DNA of 60,000 bases from Bugula neritina (lineage: Eukaryota; Bryozoa; Gymnolaemata; Cheilostomatida; Bugulidae), in NCBI GenBank assembly GCA_964035545.1, contig OZ037767.1, forward strand, positions 25,221,628 through 25,281,627. Reading direction: 5' to 3'. The number at the start of each line of letters is the position of its first letter. Within the stretch, counting starts at the first letter, position 1. The position numbers and the translations under genes are program-made. Shown here piece after piece: positions 13,326 to 26,842 of the stretch. The notes beneath the pieces were generated by a model. That model was not told the origin of the DNA and made no database searches. It saw only the letters and a program-made list of their open reading frames with translations.

Positions 13326-14576
13326 GCCGAAAGATCCTAAACAGTGAAAATGAGCATAAGTCTGTTTATTTTTCCATTTCATAGAATTTAGTTCTGTGTG
13401 GAGGTTCAAATAGCAACAGAACTCTGTCTACAATCTGCTATGATAACTACTTAATTATTTAGCATACAAAAGTTGAGTGTTGATTTTCCCACAAAGTTGT
13501 CTTTTCAACAGTATAATAAACTAGTACTATAAAGATTTACTTTAGCTTGCCAGTAGCTATATATTCTAAATAACATATCTGTTGAGAAAAACTGGGACTA
13601 GGACATGTGATCTAGATATGGTTATCTGAGAAGTATTACACAACAACTTAATGAATAAATAGCTAGTATAGTATTCATGTTGCTACATGCGCTGTTCAAA
13701 TTTATTTTTCTGTAAAACAAACTCAAGCTCACAACCATGTGCAACATACCAGTATGATCTAAATATACCATGTAGTACCGTATTAACACTCTCAAAATAC
13801 TGATACAGTTAAAAATCATACACGCACACACGCATGCTCGCGCACGTGACATAAGTTATATTAAAAAAATAACAGCGTAAATTTACATTAAAAGACTCTT
13901 GTCTATATATACATATACATACACACACACACGCGCACGCGTGTGTGTGTGTGTGTGTGTGTATGTATATGTATATATAGACAAGAGTCTTTTAATGTAA
14001 ATTTACGCTGTTATTTTTTTTAATATTACTCATGTCATACTTTGTTGTGAATTGCTAAATTGTTGCATGCTAGCATATTATGAAGATTCTCCATTAGAGA
14101 AGAAGGTGAGTAACTTTCCATGCTATGGCTGCAAATAGTCAAAAATTGGTAACTGGTTGAGGAAGTAAATGTTTTTGACTATAAAATGCTAGGGCAGATT
14201 TTACATAGTTGAATTTTCCACCTTAGGATACTTGATTTGATAGAATGGTATTTACTATGCTATGTATTCCTTATTGACTCATTCAAATCTGGGAATTCCC
14301 CTCAACAGAGAAAATGTAAACATAAGCTTTTGTTAATCAAACTAAAGCTTTAAATTTACATTCATTGATTTTATTCAACTTCAAATATTAGTTTTATTAT
14401 TGCCTATAATAAGAGCCTAAATGCTTAAACGTTTTGAAGTAAAAAATGTTTCCTTGTAAGCAGTTGTACTACTCACAAAAATTTATTCAGGAATTTTAGC
14501 AATCAATCAATCTAGCAGATGTAGTGTAGTCTTAGAACGGTGTATCTGATAGTCTGCACACGTCTGCTTGTAGTAG
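13326..14576. other. Region between left methyltransferase and the Gemin5-like exons
   Basis: Shared with 34496-35725 up to about 14505. It contains the palindrome and, at 14074-14105, a short open stretch (YYEDSPLEKK) ending at a strong donor (aag|gtgagt). No WD40-encoding exon of Gemin5 is seen here. Confidence 0.55.
13857..14026. repeat. Long near-perfect palindrome with a CA/TG core
   Basis: The left arm runs from attaaaaaaataacagcg through agactcttgtctatatat into (CA)n. The right arm is its reverse complement, (TG)n, atatatagacaagagtct, then cgctgttatttttttt. The arms are about 80 nt with a centre near 13940 at the CACGCG/CGCGTG junction. It could be a fold-back MITE or an inverted duplication. 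The right duplicate keeps only the right arm. Confidence 0.9.
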
Positions 14577-17500
14577 GATATGCAGAGTGGACCAAGTACT
14601 GTAGACTGTATGCTCAGCAGTTGAGAGCAGAAGGCAGCATTCACAAAGCTGTGGCCTACCTACTCTATACCCACGATGTTGATACATCTGTACTCTGGCT
14701 AACTGAAAACAACCTCTACAGGTAGGAATCTTCTGTGTGTGTTGTGTGCATAGAAAGTTGGTTAGAGATCTTTGATTTGGTAATTAATCTGATTATTTAT
14801 GTTGTTGACAGTTTAAGATCTTACATAGTTGATTGGTTGAACCTTAAAATGTTTTTATTGGCGGTTTGATTACTACGAAGTGCTGAAACCAATGAGCTAT
14901 GCAGGATATTGATAATGCCGTATATGGTAACACATAGATGTGCAGCTTGTTCCATTGTAATGATTATACTATCCATTGGCAGGGAGGCTGTATGCATTGT
15001 ACGTAGCAGAGATCCTACCAACACTGAAAGGATACTAGAATTATACAACAACTGGGGCAAACAACTGAGAAAAGATGCCAACTATGAGACAGGTGCTAAG
15101 TGGTGAGCAGACAACTCCTTCTTTATTACTTTTTGGTGATAATTACTAATATTATTAGTTTATTTTCAACCATGTCATTCTCTGCACATTTTGCTTGTGG
15201 ATTGTTTTAAACACACTAAAAAGATATGTTGTATATATAAGGGTTTAAATATATCCTCGTGGGCTAGTAACTTCATTAAAAATAAATAAATGAGATATTT
15301 TTTGTTTACTACTTTATTTATCTAAAGTAAACTTCTATTTTGGATACCACTGTATCCATTTACAGAGTTGATTGAAGTTGCCATAGGCCCTTTACTTTCA
15401 CTACATGATATTGATTTTATAAGTATAAGATATAAGGACATTTTTCTACTTTCTAGTCTAGTTGCACTCAAAGAACCCCTCTTAGCTTTAGACCTCCTCA
15501 GAAAGAGATCTGATCGAGACGGGACACTGCGGGCTATTCAGTACGTTTGTTTATTTCATAGCTTGTCTTCCAGTATATCTACTATTTGTCTTCCACCACT
15601 TTATTATGCTGTAGCTATTATTCTAATTATTAATTTTCATGGACCATTTATAATAATGATTTTGAAAGTTTTACCAGTTAATTTCTATCGGCAGATTTGC
15701 AATGAGCTCTCCCGACTGTTTGGATTCGTTGATGGACTTGTGTGATCAACTGACTAGAGAATGCATTCTCTCTGGAGATTTCCAACTTATAGAGAAGTTA
15801 TGCTCCCCACACACTAAGCTTCACGTGAGTATATTGAACTCAATAGACAGTCATAAGCAATAATATTAGTAGAATAATACAAATGTAGAGCTGGGGAACA
15901 AGTATCAGCTGAAATCAGGAGGTTGAAGCTGAAAATAGTGATTCAATTATTTCATCAAAACTTGTTAACTACAAACCTATTCCTATTAATTTCTGGTTTT
16001 ATTTAAAAAAGTACATTAGACTGAATACCTCAACTTTCAGCTTACATTGCACATAGCTTGTATTCTATGATCTAGTACTAACAAGTGGTGTTTGGTATGT
16101 CGTTTTCTATATGAATAAAACTGTCAGTTTTCTAGTAAATTGTAGCCTCAGATTCTCATTTTGTTTCAAAAAGAACTGCATATAATTCGATAATAATGTG
16201 CAGTGTGCATGTTTTAGCCTTTCTTAGCCTGGAGTTTAGTCTATCAGTCCTTATCACCGGTGCTAGACTGTGGAGCGTCTACTGACTTCTCCACCTTAGG
16301 CATAGTAGAGTATGTACGGGAACTGCTGGCTAGTCATAACATAAAACTGGTAGATTGCAGGAAACAGTGTTCACTCTCCCAGCAGTGGATGTCACCATCT
16401 CAGGTTGGCTCTAACAGCGCCCCTTCCTTTCTGCTCTGTTGTGTATAGTGCCTTGGGTATTATGTTTTGCTGTGACTGTCAAGTACAATATCTTCGGTCA
16501 CTGGGCTGAGATCCAACATTTACTTTTTAGTTTGCTACAAAATATGCTTTTTCTCTTTTTTGTTATGTACCAACGGTTGGTGTACAGGTTTATAATTAAA
16601 GTATTTTCATGAGAAACTTGATAACATTGCATTCATTTATCTCAAAATTTCTATTTTATAGTTTTTACCTGTTGAGATAGGTATGGAATCAGAAAAGAAA
16701 TTTTAAAAAGCCGAGAAAAATTTTAGCACAATCAGTAATATTCTCATAAAAAGTGTATCCTTCACTCTATGTTGATCGTCACATAAAATTGATAAGCTTG
16801 GCTAGTGAAATCTCCTTTCTGCTTTAACTGAATTGTTGGTTACTTTTATTATGCAGTTGTGACCGTTTCAAGTATTAACTTTTTGCATTTAACAGCAATC
16901 TGCCGGTAGGGACTGCTTTAAGCCAACATGGCATTTATTAGATATTTTTATAGTACGATACTCTGATTACTAAATACGGATTATCTGATTATCTAAATTT
17001 ATTAAATCACGGTGTACGATGTAATAACATAATACTGGTATGTACACTGTTACATACCTCACTTATACCTCACTCACTGTAACTAGGCGAAGATAGCCAT
17101 ATGCGAGAGGATTATTGGTCTAGCAGTAGATGTGACTGAAGGAGTAGGTGACGTGGAGTCAGGTCTAGTTGAGCTCTACACCATAATCATGATGTTACCC
17201 AAGTTACCACTGTATGCTGAGTCAGCTCTCACCACTGCCAAGGTCATCCATCTGCTGCAGTTTCCTGGTGAGTCATACCAGTGTGAGGATCACTGATCAC
17301 TCATAGATAGCATCTTCTAGCATCTGTAGATAATGTTTATAAATATTGGGTCATCAACTATTCAAATCTGGACCTCCATATTTGTTATTGCAGCATTGTT
17401 GGTTATGTTGGTGTTCTATGTTTATTAAAGCATCATTAACTTCAGTCATTGGCTAAAACTAAGTGTAAGCTTCAATCATTGGCTAGGAGTAAGTGTAAGC

Positions 17501-20222
17501 TCTTATCATTGGCTGGGATTTTAATTAGCTAGCCTTAACTAGCCAGTACAACATCCAGTATGCTCGCTGCCCTTTCTTAACCTGAGTCTTGCTGTCTGTC
17601 TAACAGGATGTGATGTGGCACAGCGACTGACTGACTGCTCCTTCAAAGACACCCGGTTTCTCTCCGACTACGCGTTGTACATATGCTACCTGTGGTCTGC
17701 ACTAATTATAAACACTAAGTCCGGCTCCCGGGACTCCACCCTCATCAAAACTGATGCTGATGTATCCGCAGTTTATAATTCTTCAGAGTTATCATCCACT
17801 GTATGTAATGGGGAGACAAAACCTAAAGCTAATGATATACTATCTGCTGTACAGAACAACATGCACCTGCTAGCGTTCTCCTTGTGTCATGGGCTGTTCA
17901 TACCCTGGGCAGACAGCGATGCCCTGTCACAGTTTGCCGTGCACCTGTCAGACATTAAATCTGAATCTAGTCGTGACTATAGTGAAACAACTTCCAGCAT
18001 TGATCTGGTAAGTTTGGTTTCCAAAGCTGCTATTTATTACATGGTTATATTATGTAGAAGTCATGCATTTTTGTTCAAGTTTTTGTTGTGTGTACAAATG
18101 AGTATGCTTTTGTTATCAAATAAGCTCTCCAGTGTATTTGTCTAGCTGTGTTATGTTATATGTACTCTCAATTTATTGTCTGGCATTTTGTCTCGCAGTG
18201 AAACTTGTGTGACATTGTATGCGTGAGACGGGAGATAACATTCTAGCACAAGCTTCTATACAGCAGTATTAGCTGTAGCTGATGGTTATTATACATGTAC
18301 TGAATTGTAGATGAAACTGGTATCCTTTGTTGATAAGGTCAAGCTGAATGAGAAGTTGGATAACAAGGTGAGTAGTCACTTCTAAGTTTCACACTATAAA
18401 TATAGTACTTGCATTGTATATAATACTTGCATTGTATATAATACTTGCACTGTATATAATACTTACACTGTATATAATACTTACACTGTATATAATACTT
18501 ACACTGTATATATTGCTTATACTGTATATAATACTTATACTGTATATAATACTTACACTGTATATATTGCTTATACTGTATATAATACTTATACTGTATA
18601 TAATACTTACACTGTATATATTGCTTATACTGTATATAATACTTATACTGTATAATATAATACTTACAATGTATATAATACTTACACTGTATATAATACT
18701 TACAATGTATATAATACTTACACTGTATATAGTACTTGCACTGTATATAGTACTTACACTGTATACAATACTTGCACTGTATACAATACTTATACTGTAT
18801 ATATTGCTTATACTGTATATAATACTTATACTGTATATAATACTTACACTGTATATAATACTTACACTGTATATAATACTTACACTGTATATAATACTTA
18901 CACTGTATAATATAATACTTACGCTGTCTATAGTACTTACACTGTGTATAATACTTACACTGTATATAATACTTACACTGTATATAATACTAACACTGTA
19001 TATATTGCTTACACTGTATATAATACTTATACTGTATATAATACTTACAATGTATATAATACTTACACTGTATATAATACTTACACTGTATATAATACTT
19101 ACACTGTATATAATACTTACACTGTATATAATACTTACACTGTATATAATACTTACACTGTATATAATACTTACAATGTATATAATACTTACACTGTATA
19201 TAATACTTACACTGTATATAATACTTACACTGTATATAATACTTACAATGTATATAATACTTACACTGTATATAATACTTACACTGTATATAATACTTAC
19301 ACTGTATATAATACTTACACTGTATATAATACTTACACTGTATATAATACTTACACTGTATGTAATACTTGCACTGTATATAATACTTACACTGTATATA
19401 ATACTTACACTGTATATAATACTTACAATGTATATAATACTTACACTGTATATAATACTTACACTGTATATAATACTTACACTGTATATAATACTTACAC
19501 TGTATATAATACTTACACTGTATATAATACTTACACTGTATGTAATACTTGCACTGTATATAATACTTACACTGTATATAATACTTACACTGTATATAAT
19601 ACTTACACTGTATATAATACTTACAATGTATATAATACTTACAATGTATATAATACTTATACTGTATATAATACTTACACTGTGTATAATACTTACACTG
19701 TATATATTGCTTATACTGTATATAATACTTACACTGTATATAGTACTTACACTGTATATAGTACTTACACTGTATATAATACTTACACTGTATAATATAA
19801 TACTTACACTGTATATAATACCTACACTGTGTGTATAATACTTACAATGTATATAATACTTACACTGTGTATATAATACTTACACTGTATATAATACTTA
19901 CACTGTAAACAATACTTACACTGCATGTAATACTTTTATTATATATAATACTTATATACTATATATAACATTTATACTCTGTTTATCTACGTTATCTATA
20001 ATGCAAGTTGGCCCTATAATTCAACAATCTATACTATGAGAGATTTTGCAGGTGCTGAAATGTATCCTAGCTATGCTGCTGGACTTGCTGAGGGAACTGT
20101 ACATATACATGTGTTCACATGACGACACAGGGCACCTGCCCAACCTGCCAGCCGGCTCCAAGATAATAGAGGAATGGGTGTCACTCCACACTATGTGTCA
20201 AGAAGTTAATATACCGCACTAA
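14577..20222 (+). CDS. Gemin5-like protein, C-terminal part (TPR-like region onward)
   Basis: Gemin5 is the snRNA-binding subunit of the SMN complex. Only the region after the WD40 domains is present. Exons are 14577-14721 (5' boundary uncertain), 14983-15102, 15457-15540, 15695-15824, 16248-16403, 17087-17267, 17607-18007, 18311-18367 and 20052-20222 (TAA), about 480 aa, every phase consistent. The segment GYAEWTKYCRLYAQQL, then NNLYREAVCIVRSRDP, ELYNNWGKQL and YETGAKC aligns with the Gemin5 TPR-like dimerisation region (pattern GY..W......A..L, YREA..IA..R..P, LY..WG..L, Y..AAKC). Later exons are less conserved and assigned by phase and position. The N-terminal WD40 half is not in the window. 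The first exon starts within about 70 bp of the duplication breakpoint, so the gene may have been cut by the rearrangement. Confidence 0.72.
18405..19935. repeat. 18-bp minisatellite in the last Gemin5-like intron
   Basis: About 80 head-to-tail copies of an 18-bp unit (consensus tgtatataatacttacac) with variants such as tatattgctta, tatagtacttg and a few longer units with an inserted tataa. It lies between exons 18311-18367 and 20052-20222. Since 18 is divisible by 3 and the unit lacks stops in two plus frames, long false reading frames with LYIILT and VYNTYT repeats arise. It decays into a tatatata-rich tail to about 19985. Confidence 0.97.
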
Positions 20223-20269
20223 ATGGCCACATCAACATTCATACCATTTATTATCCATAAAGGCTTATA

Positions 20270-20275
20270 AATAAA
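20270..20275 (+). terminator. Poly(A) signal of the Gemin5-like gene
   Basis: AATAAA, 48 bp after the TAA stop, in the short gap before the convergent Fox stop codon at 20499. Confidence 0.6.
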
Positions 20276-20498
20276 GGTTTGGCTACATCATGTAATGGCA
20301 TCGATCTTTTATAGGGAAAAATTAAGTAATACAGAATTATATAGTTTGTATTAAATAATCAGAACAAAAACGTATATATATAAGTTAATAAGATACTACA
20401 ACATGGCTATATAATATAATAAGGTAATACTGTATGGATTATTTTTGCATGCCTACAGAGAAGCTATACCTACAGCTTGACTGAAACAGCTGCAGTTT

Positions 20499-23400
20499 CT
20501 AATGCCAGCTGTAGTAAAAGTACACTTTCTCTTCGTCTTCCAATCTTTCCCACGTCGAATAGGATTCTTGCACACTGTAACCCTCTTTGTGTTCCAGAAT
20601 TGTGTTTATCTCAGCAGGCCCTGTCATGCCATGCTGTTCAATGCTGCTCATGTCATTACTAGATGCTTCTGTTGGCAGCCAATTAGAAGAAACTGGAGTT
20701 TGCTCCCCGCTAGGGTAGTAACTGCAACATATGGGAGTATTTTAGTCTGTAAGAGTACAATTAAAGCAGAGCTTTGTGTATAGCAAGTTTATGTTATTGA
20801 AACATGCATCATCAATATAGAATATTTCTAACATTATTAAATATAAACATATTTTATAGTTGTAAAATTGAGCTCAGTAATTTGCAAATTATCTATAAAA
20901 TATACTAATTGGAACATATACTACAAATCTAATTTAAATAGATTTATTTAAATTTCAGAAAATAATGAGCATTTAAATATAGCTGTCTGTAAAATGGTAA
21001 AATATAATAAAATTAAATGGTGTAATGCCATTTTACCTGCTAAATCCAAATGGAGTGTGATAGACGGAGCAATTCAGATGCAATGACTGGTCATACTCGG
21101 CTATATTTTGGCACTTGTTGTCTACATGCATCGCAGGTAAAGCTGTCTGGGTGAAATCTGCAGCTGGATTGTTGTAGTACTGCATAGCTGATGTGTAGTC
21201 TGATATCTGGGTTGTGAGAAGGTTTGATGAAGACTGATATGGCTGTAATAAAAACACCAGCAGTTATAAACATGATCCCATTCATATCGTACCTAGAGGC
21301 ACTATTTTACTACCTTGTGGTTATTGATTCTAATGTGGTCAACAAGTTTTGCTGTCAAATTTAACCTAAAATAATCGTTTGCTGCAATAATTATAATATA
21401 GCATAAATAGCATCTCATCATAAAAAAAGATGAGTTTATAAATTACTTAGGGTCATAACTCATTAGCATCTCAAATTTTAAGTGCCTGAAGCTCAATTGG
21501 CTCAACTATTGTTGGCAATAAATTAAAAGCTGTGAGAATGAGTTTTATACAGGCACAAGTCATTTTTAATTAAATTAAAATAAGTATTCCTACAACACAC
21601 TCAATTCTTAGATAACAAAGTAATCAAGTCATAGCCTTTATAATAGTAGTTCTAATGTAGAAGTCTGTTTACTTCAATCCGCTAATAAAATTGAAATCTA
21701 CTTCAACATAAAAACTTGCCATAAAAGATGAAGAGGCAGCAGCAGTTGATGCTGACGTAGCGGTGATGGAATAGTTGCTACAGTACTCGTCAGCGGATAG
21801 AGGGTAGGAAGCAGGGCTGTGAGTGTAGCCTGCGTTTAGCAACCCCACAGAGGGGCTATTTGACAAACCTGGTGACCCAGAGTACGGAAAGTTGGGGGAG
21901 CTGTAAATCGAACCTGGAAAATCTGAAAGAGAAAATTTGTGTTAGCAGTGTGTTGACATGACATAGCCTTCTCTGTGGATTATTAATAAGCCAGTTTTCA
22001 CAAATCTTACAATGCATTGCTTCCTGACAAATGGTGACTATCTAGAAGTTTTACTAGACAAAAGAAATATTCATTATTGCAATGTTTTATAGAACTGACT
22101 GTTGACATTGAACTATTTAGACTATCTTTACAGCAGTGAGCATGCAGTGCATATGTGCTTTAGTACTTAAACAATACTGTTGATAGATCACCAAATAAAA
22201 CTTTGCTCGCAGTGATATAGACAAACAAGTGAATATCAAGTGTTTCCGTCGCGATCATCACTCTAGTCCTTTGATTTAACAAATTAATGATGCTAACCGG
22301 ATGTGCAGTTCAACAATGTAGGTGCTGACATAAAAGTCATACTGGGTATGGAAGCAATCAACACACTAAAGGATATAAACGTTGGCAATGAAAGAACACC
22401 GCAAAAAACTTTAACCAACCTCAAGAAATATTGCAATTAATAAGGTTATGCTTGCCCTTTTTATTTATGCCTGCATGTTTATTTGTCAGTCACTTTGTAA
22501 CTAAAGTCTTTGGCAAGGGTAAAAGAAAAAAGTGAAAACAACTGCAACCTGATAGAGATGTTCACATAAATCTCAAATTTGTTATAGAATATGAATAAAG
22601 GCAGATTGCTGATAGATGCATTACATATTTAGAAATTAATGTGCTTTTTTGATAATGCAAAAGGATAAAAAAGTTAGATTGTAGAAATCAAGAAAAACCA
22701 AAATAACTTGCTTATATTTGGCAAAGAACCATTAGATGCTAACATAGAAATCACTTAACTTTTTAAGCATATGCAGTTATGACTTCTGAAAACTAATAAT
22801 TTTTTAGGAAATGATGTAATTTATATGATTTATAGCATTGCAACCATTACTTGTATGTTTGCTGTTTGGGTATCTTAGCATGTAATGCGAAAAGTGCCTA
22901 TAGGCCCGGCTGCTGGACCGTCTTCTCTTTCTTCTCGCATAATTTCCTTCCTCAAACATTTCATCAACTTTACATCCTGACGACAGCGTCCAGTAGCTAC
23001 CCTAAACATATAAATATTGTGATATACTTAATATAACTACATATCAAGTAATAAAATTGCTTTCAATTTTTAAAGTCATACAGCATTTAATAACACATTT
23101 CATAATTTGCCTAAGTTATAGGCATTCACATGACTTTATATCCTGTTAGACAAGTTGCTGAAAGAAACTTTGCAAACATATTCATCTACATGCTGTACAT
23201 CCAGCTATAACATGTATATCATCAGTTATACAGCAACAATTCAACAACGAACAAATTGTGTGGTCCTTGAAGAATCATGGAAATACTAGATGGCAATTCT
23301 GGTACAAATAAATTTTAAATTATTATTGGCAATTTAAAATAATGAAAATGTTTTATAAATGCTTCAATTTGAATTTAATTTTAAATTATTGGGCTTTGAA

Positions 23401-26400
23401 TATAATTTTAAAACTTTTATGAACGTTAAATATTGTTTATAAAAAATATTGCACAGTCTGGTTTTTGTGTACCTCTAAAGTATGCATATATAAACATTAA
23501 AAATTTAAGGTTTGCCTAAAAACCACCAAACTAGAAGATAGCAATGATTTTTTGAAAACAAGTTGCAAAGCTATTCGCAGTGTTTATTATTTGTGTCAGC
23601 ATATAGAGTCAGCATAAGCCAGTAACGTGGCTAGACAGAAACCAACTGGCTCTCCACTCTCATACCTCAACATTCCGAGATAATTAATTTGTTGATTTTT
23701 ATGTAAGACTTGTAGTGTACTATAAAAGTGCTCGGCATGAGCAAAATACAATCTGAAGAAGTTTGACAAAATTAATTGCCCATCAACATTATCTGCCTGA
23801 GGTCAAAAGTCATCAGGTACTATTAGCTGTTGAGATTATCAGGCCACAACGTTGAGACAGCTTTCTCAAAACATTTGATATCCCAACTTATTTATTATTA
23901 GCTTGTTTAAAAATAGATCTTCATACCAGTTTATACACCATATTTATACGCATGTAGAGAAGGTGTACTATACAGTTGTTTTGCACAACATATTAGATAG
24001 TCTCAATGATTAATTAATGCTTATACGTAGCCTGTTCAAAATATGTCCCTTAAAAAGTTACTTATATACTATATATACTATATACTATATATACTATATG
24101 CCTCTGCAGAGGAAGGCAAGTTAAGTAGGCTGCGAGCAAAAAGATTTCCTGCATTAAAATAAAATTACGAGTATTAATATAATAAATTATAATGTTTTTT
24201 TCAACCAAAAATACTAACAATAAAAAATATTTCCATGCTACTTTATTATCCCTTTCAATTTCTAAACTATTGAATGTCTCCATTATAATTTCATCATTGT
24301 ATTTGGGAATTTAAGGCTTTAGAAAACAAATCTTTATAAATAATTGTGAATTCTGATGCTTTTTATTTTCAATTTGAAGTATTAATACAAATTATCGGTG
24401 ATTAAGTCTTTTTAGTTTTACAAGTGTTAACCATCTCTATTATGAATTTTATTGTGTACGGCAAACAGACAAACAGACCTTTTTATTAGCTGATCCTTGC
24501 TTGGCTATTTTTTCAAAGCAATCATTTAGACTCAGGTTGTGCCGAATGCTGTTTTGCCACTTTAAAGCTGGCGCCTCTTTGTAGAATGTCCACTTATTCA
24601 TGATGGCTGTGTAGATTTCTTGCAGTGTTAGTTTCTTCTCCTTGCTTTCGTTCAGCACGATTGCTATTAGCGCAACATAGCTGAATAACAACACTATCAA
24701 TGGGTAGAAAATAGATGAGTTCTTATATGTACATACAATTACATTCATTATATAGATAATACCGGTAATGTCTCCTTTGATGCTAATTATTTAAGATGTT
24801 TTACGATAGCAAATGTAATAACACCTATAAGTTACAAAATTGTTTAAGTTTTTCAATAGCATTAAGAATATTTACTTGAGTTTGTAATTTTCAGCTAATT
24901 ACCAAAATTTAAGATATGGAGCATTGCTATAGTATTTATAGCGTAACATATGAATATAATAGTTCAATTTAATTTATACCACCATACTCACTATAGCCAG
25001 TGAGTACATCATTTACAAAGTATATATTAAAATAGACAAAATAAAATGTAGGTATTGAATTCCAGTTAAATTCTAATAATTATTTTGTCAACTATTTTAG
25101 CAAATATTTTTAACATCTACATATTTAATTCTAACAACTTATGTTAATATACAGTTTTGAAAGAATTCTTTGTGGGTGTCTGTTATAATTTACTATTTTT
25201 TGTTTGAAAAATAGTTTGCAAATTTCACCCAATATTTCTTCCTATTAATCTATGGTAGCCAAATTTCTGCAGTACTCAAGGAAAGTTCTTCTAAATATTA
25301 ACTTAAATAAATCTATCTTGCTTAAAGGTATGTGTATGATAAAGGACGATCAATATTTTGAGTGATCAATGCATTATGTATGATTAAAGAACAACCAAAC
25401 AAATAAAACCTGGTTTTTAAATATTTTATTTTTATATATTGCAAGGTGTGTTCTTTTATGCTTGCAAAGACATTAGTTAGAAATAGGCTGTTCTAATAAA
25501 AAAAAATGCGCGACAACATAATAACATCACATATGTATATGTGTTTGTCGTAATACAACATGGATATTTCCCTACCTATATCGGGGTCTTTCACCCCCAC
25601 CAGCCACCAAAGTTTTGGAGCACTTGTTACTTTTTGTGTGCTTGGGAAGGAAGTCCTTGTAGTATTTATAATTGCAGGGATCTTCTTTCTTCTCTGCTGT
25701 TCTACTTCCATCAGAACTTGAATCTTTGTACTCATCTTTAAATTGAACCTTTATTTGTTTCTTCTTACATAAATTGTTATTTTGATCCTCTTGCTTTAAG
25801 TCACCTAAAACACATTGAGGGTGAAAGTCAACTTAGTGTTAAAACATCTTATGTAATCTGGTTTATTATATTTTAGCACATTTTTCATGCAATATAATAT
25901 CTCAATGTGGTTTATAAAATATAAATGAGTTTATAATACAATAACAAAGGTGATTATTTAGCAAAACAACTTCAGTGTATTTGTCACGGTGCTGGCTTGG
26001 TTTGCACTAAATCACCATGCTGCCAAGAAAAGCATAGATCATTATTATTTGAAGGAAAGCTTTGCCTTCAGTTTTCAACCTGACAAAATTTTAGTCTCTT
26101 TCCCTTATCGACATGTTGTATTTGAAAAATTAGCCAAACGTCTTTTGCGGATAAGTAATAGCTATGGCGATTTTGTTTTTCTAAAGTGTTGCAGCCTAAT
26201 TGCATATAATATACTACTTAAACAAACATATATATAGGTCAACAAATTGCACCTTTAAGTAATAAAATAAGTAAGCTGTGTATTGTGTATTCAATCTTAT
26301 TCAAATCACATATATCCTATTTAGTAAAATTCAAAAGTATAATGTTTTTTTTATTTGTTTACCAGAAGTGATTCAAAGATTTTAAAAATTCAACAAGCCT

Positions 26401-26842
26401 GTCAAACTATATGTATAAATGTGTTATTGTCTTAAAAACTCAAATATATGTAGCTGTTTATTTTTAAGTTAGACCAAAGACTTTTCAACCCTTATAATAT
26501 CACTTGAGTAGCATTTATATAGGTTTATACATCGCGTAATATCAAAACATTATTTTATTATGTTGATATTATAGCAATCAGCAACCTAGTTATCTAACTC
26601 ACAGTCATAGTTGTTATGAAAACAAAATAGTTTTATAGCTAAACTTGTTGAAACATAGTGTACAAACAAACTTTCCACAGAAAAAATCTGCCTATTCCCT
26701 TGAAAACTTAATATAAAAAGACACTTTATATTAAAAATTTACAATTATTGTGAAAATGTGATTCTTATATACAATACCTTTCTTAAAAGCTGTAGACATT
26801 CTGACTCTCTAACTCCAGGACTTGTATTGCAGTATAATCCAT
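20499..26842 (-). CDS. Forkhead (FoxL-like) transcription factor, right copy, frameshift in exon 1
   Basis: Seven minus-strand exons in order: 26778-26842, 25576-25804, 24479-24680, 22851-23001, 21702-21922, 21037-21242 and 20499-20721 (TAG stop). Apart from exon 1 all phases match, giving about 430 aa. The forkhead domain is intact (SYVALIAIVLNESKEKKL, WQNSIRHNLSLND, GSYWTL, basic RRKRRR). The tail is rich in Ser, Ala and Tyr and ends YFYYSWH. Exon 1 is 65 bp against 64 in the left copy: one extra base in the stretch read as LELE shifts the frame into TAA. The in-frame ATG of MSTAFKK, 7 codons before the exon end, could still start a protein shorter by 14 residues. Residue changes from the left copy in the domain (R/Q, D/E, N/D) are mild, which suggests the domain is still under constraint. 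The gene is convergent with the Gemin5-like gene; the stop codons are about 280 bp apart. Confidence 0.82.

Larger units (their letters stand above)
1..14505. repeat. Segmental duplication, left copy (Fox + methyltransferase)
   Basis: This block matches 21302-35725 in the same orientation almost base for base, apart from scattered substitutions and small indels. Window base 1 corresponds to base 21302, so the left end of this copy lies outside the window. Similarity stops abruptly after the shared stretch ending near 14500, just before the first Gemin5-like exon. It carries the five 5' exons of a forkhead gene (-) and a complete methyltransferase gene (+). Copy-specific changes are a 139-bp tandem duplication at 10539-10816, three instead of two 29-bp repeats near 13.05 kb, and an intact palindrome at 13857-14026. 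True duplication and an assembly artefact from divergent haplotypes both remain possible. Confidence 0.93.

Noticed and set aside
18414-19838. Long plus-strand ORF of 474 codons with LYIILT repeats, and a second frame with VYNTYT repeats
   Set aside because: Both are translations of the 18-bp minisatellite inside an intron; repeat length divisible by three and no stop in the unit explain them.
18405-19935. Regular repeat array considered as a CRISPR
   Set aside because: No spacers, unit only 18 bp, eukaryotic intron context.
20477-20783. Plus-strand ORFs after the Gemin5-like stop
   Set aside because: Antisense to the last Fox coding exon (20499-20721), which has matching splice phase; the plus frames have none.
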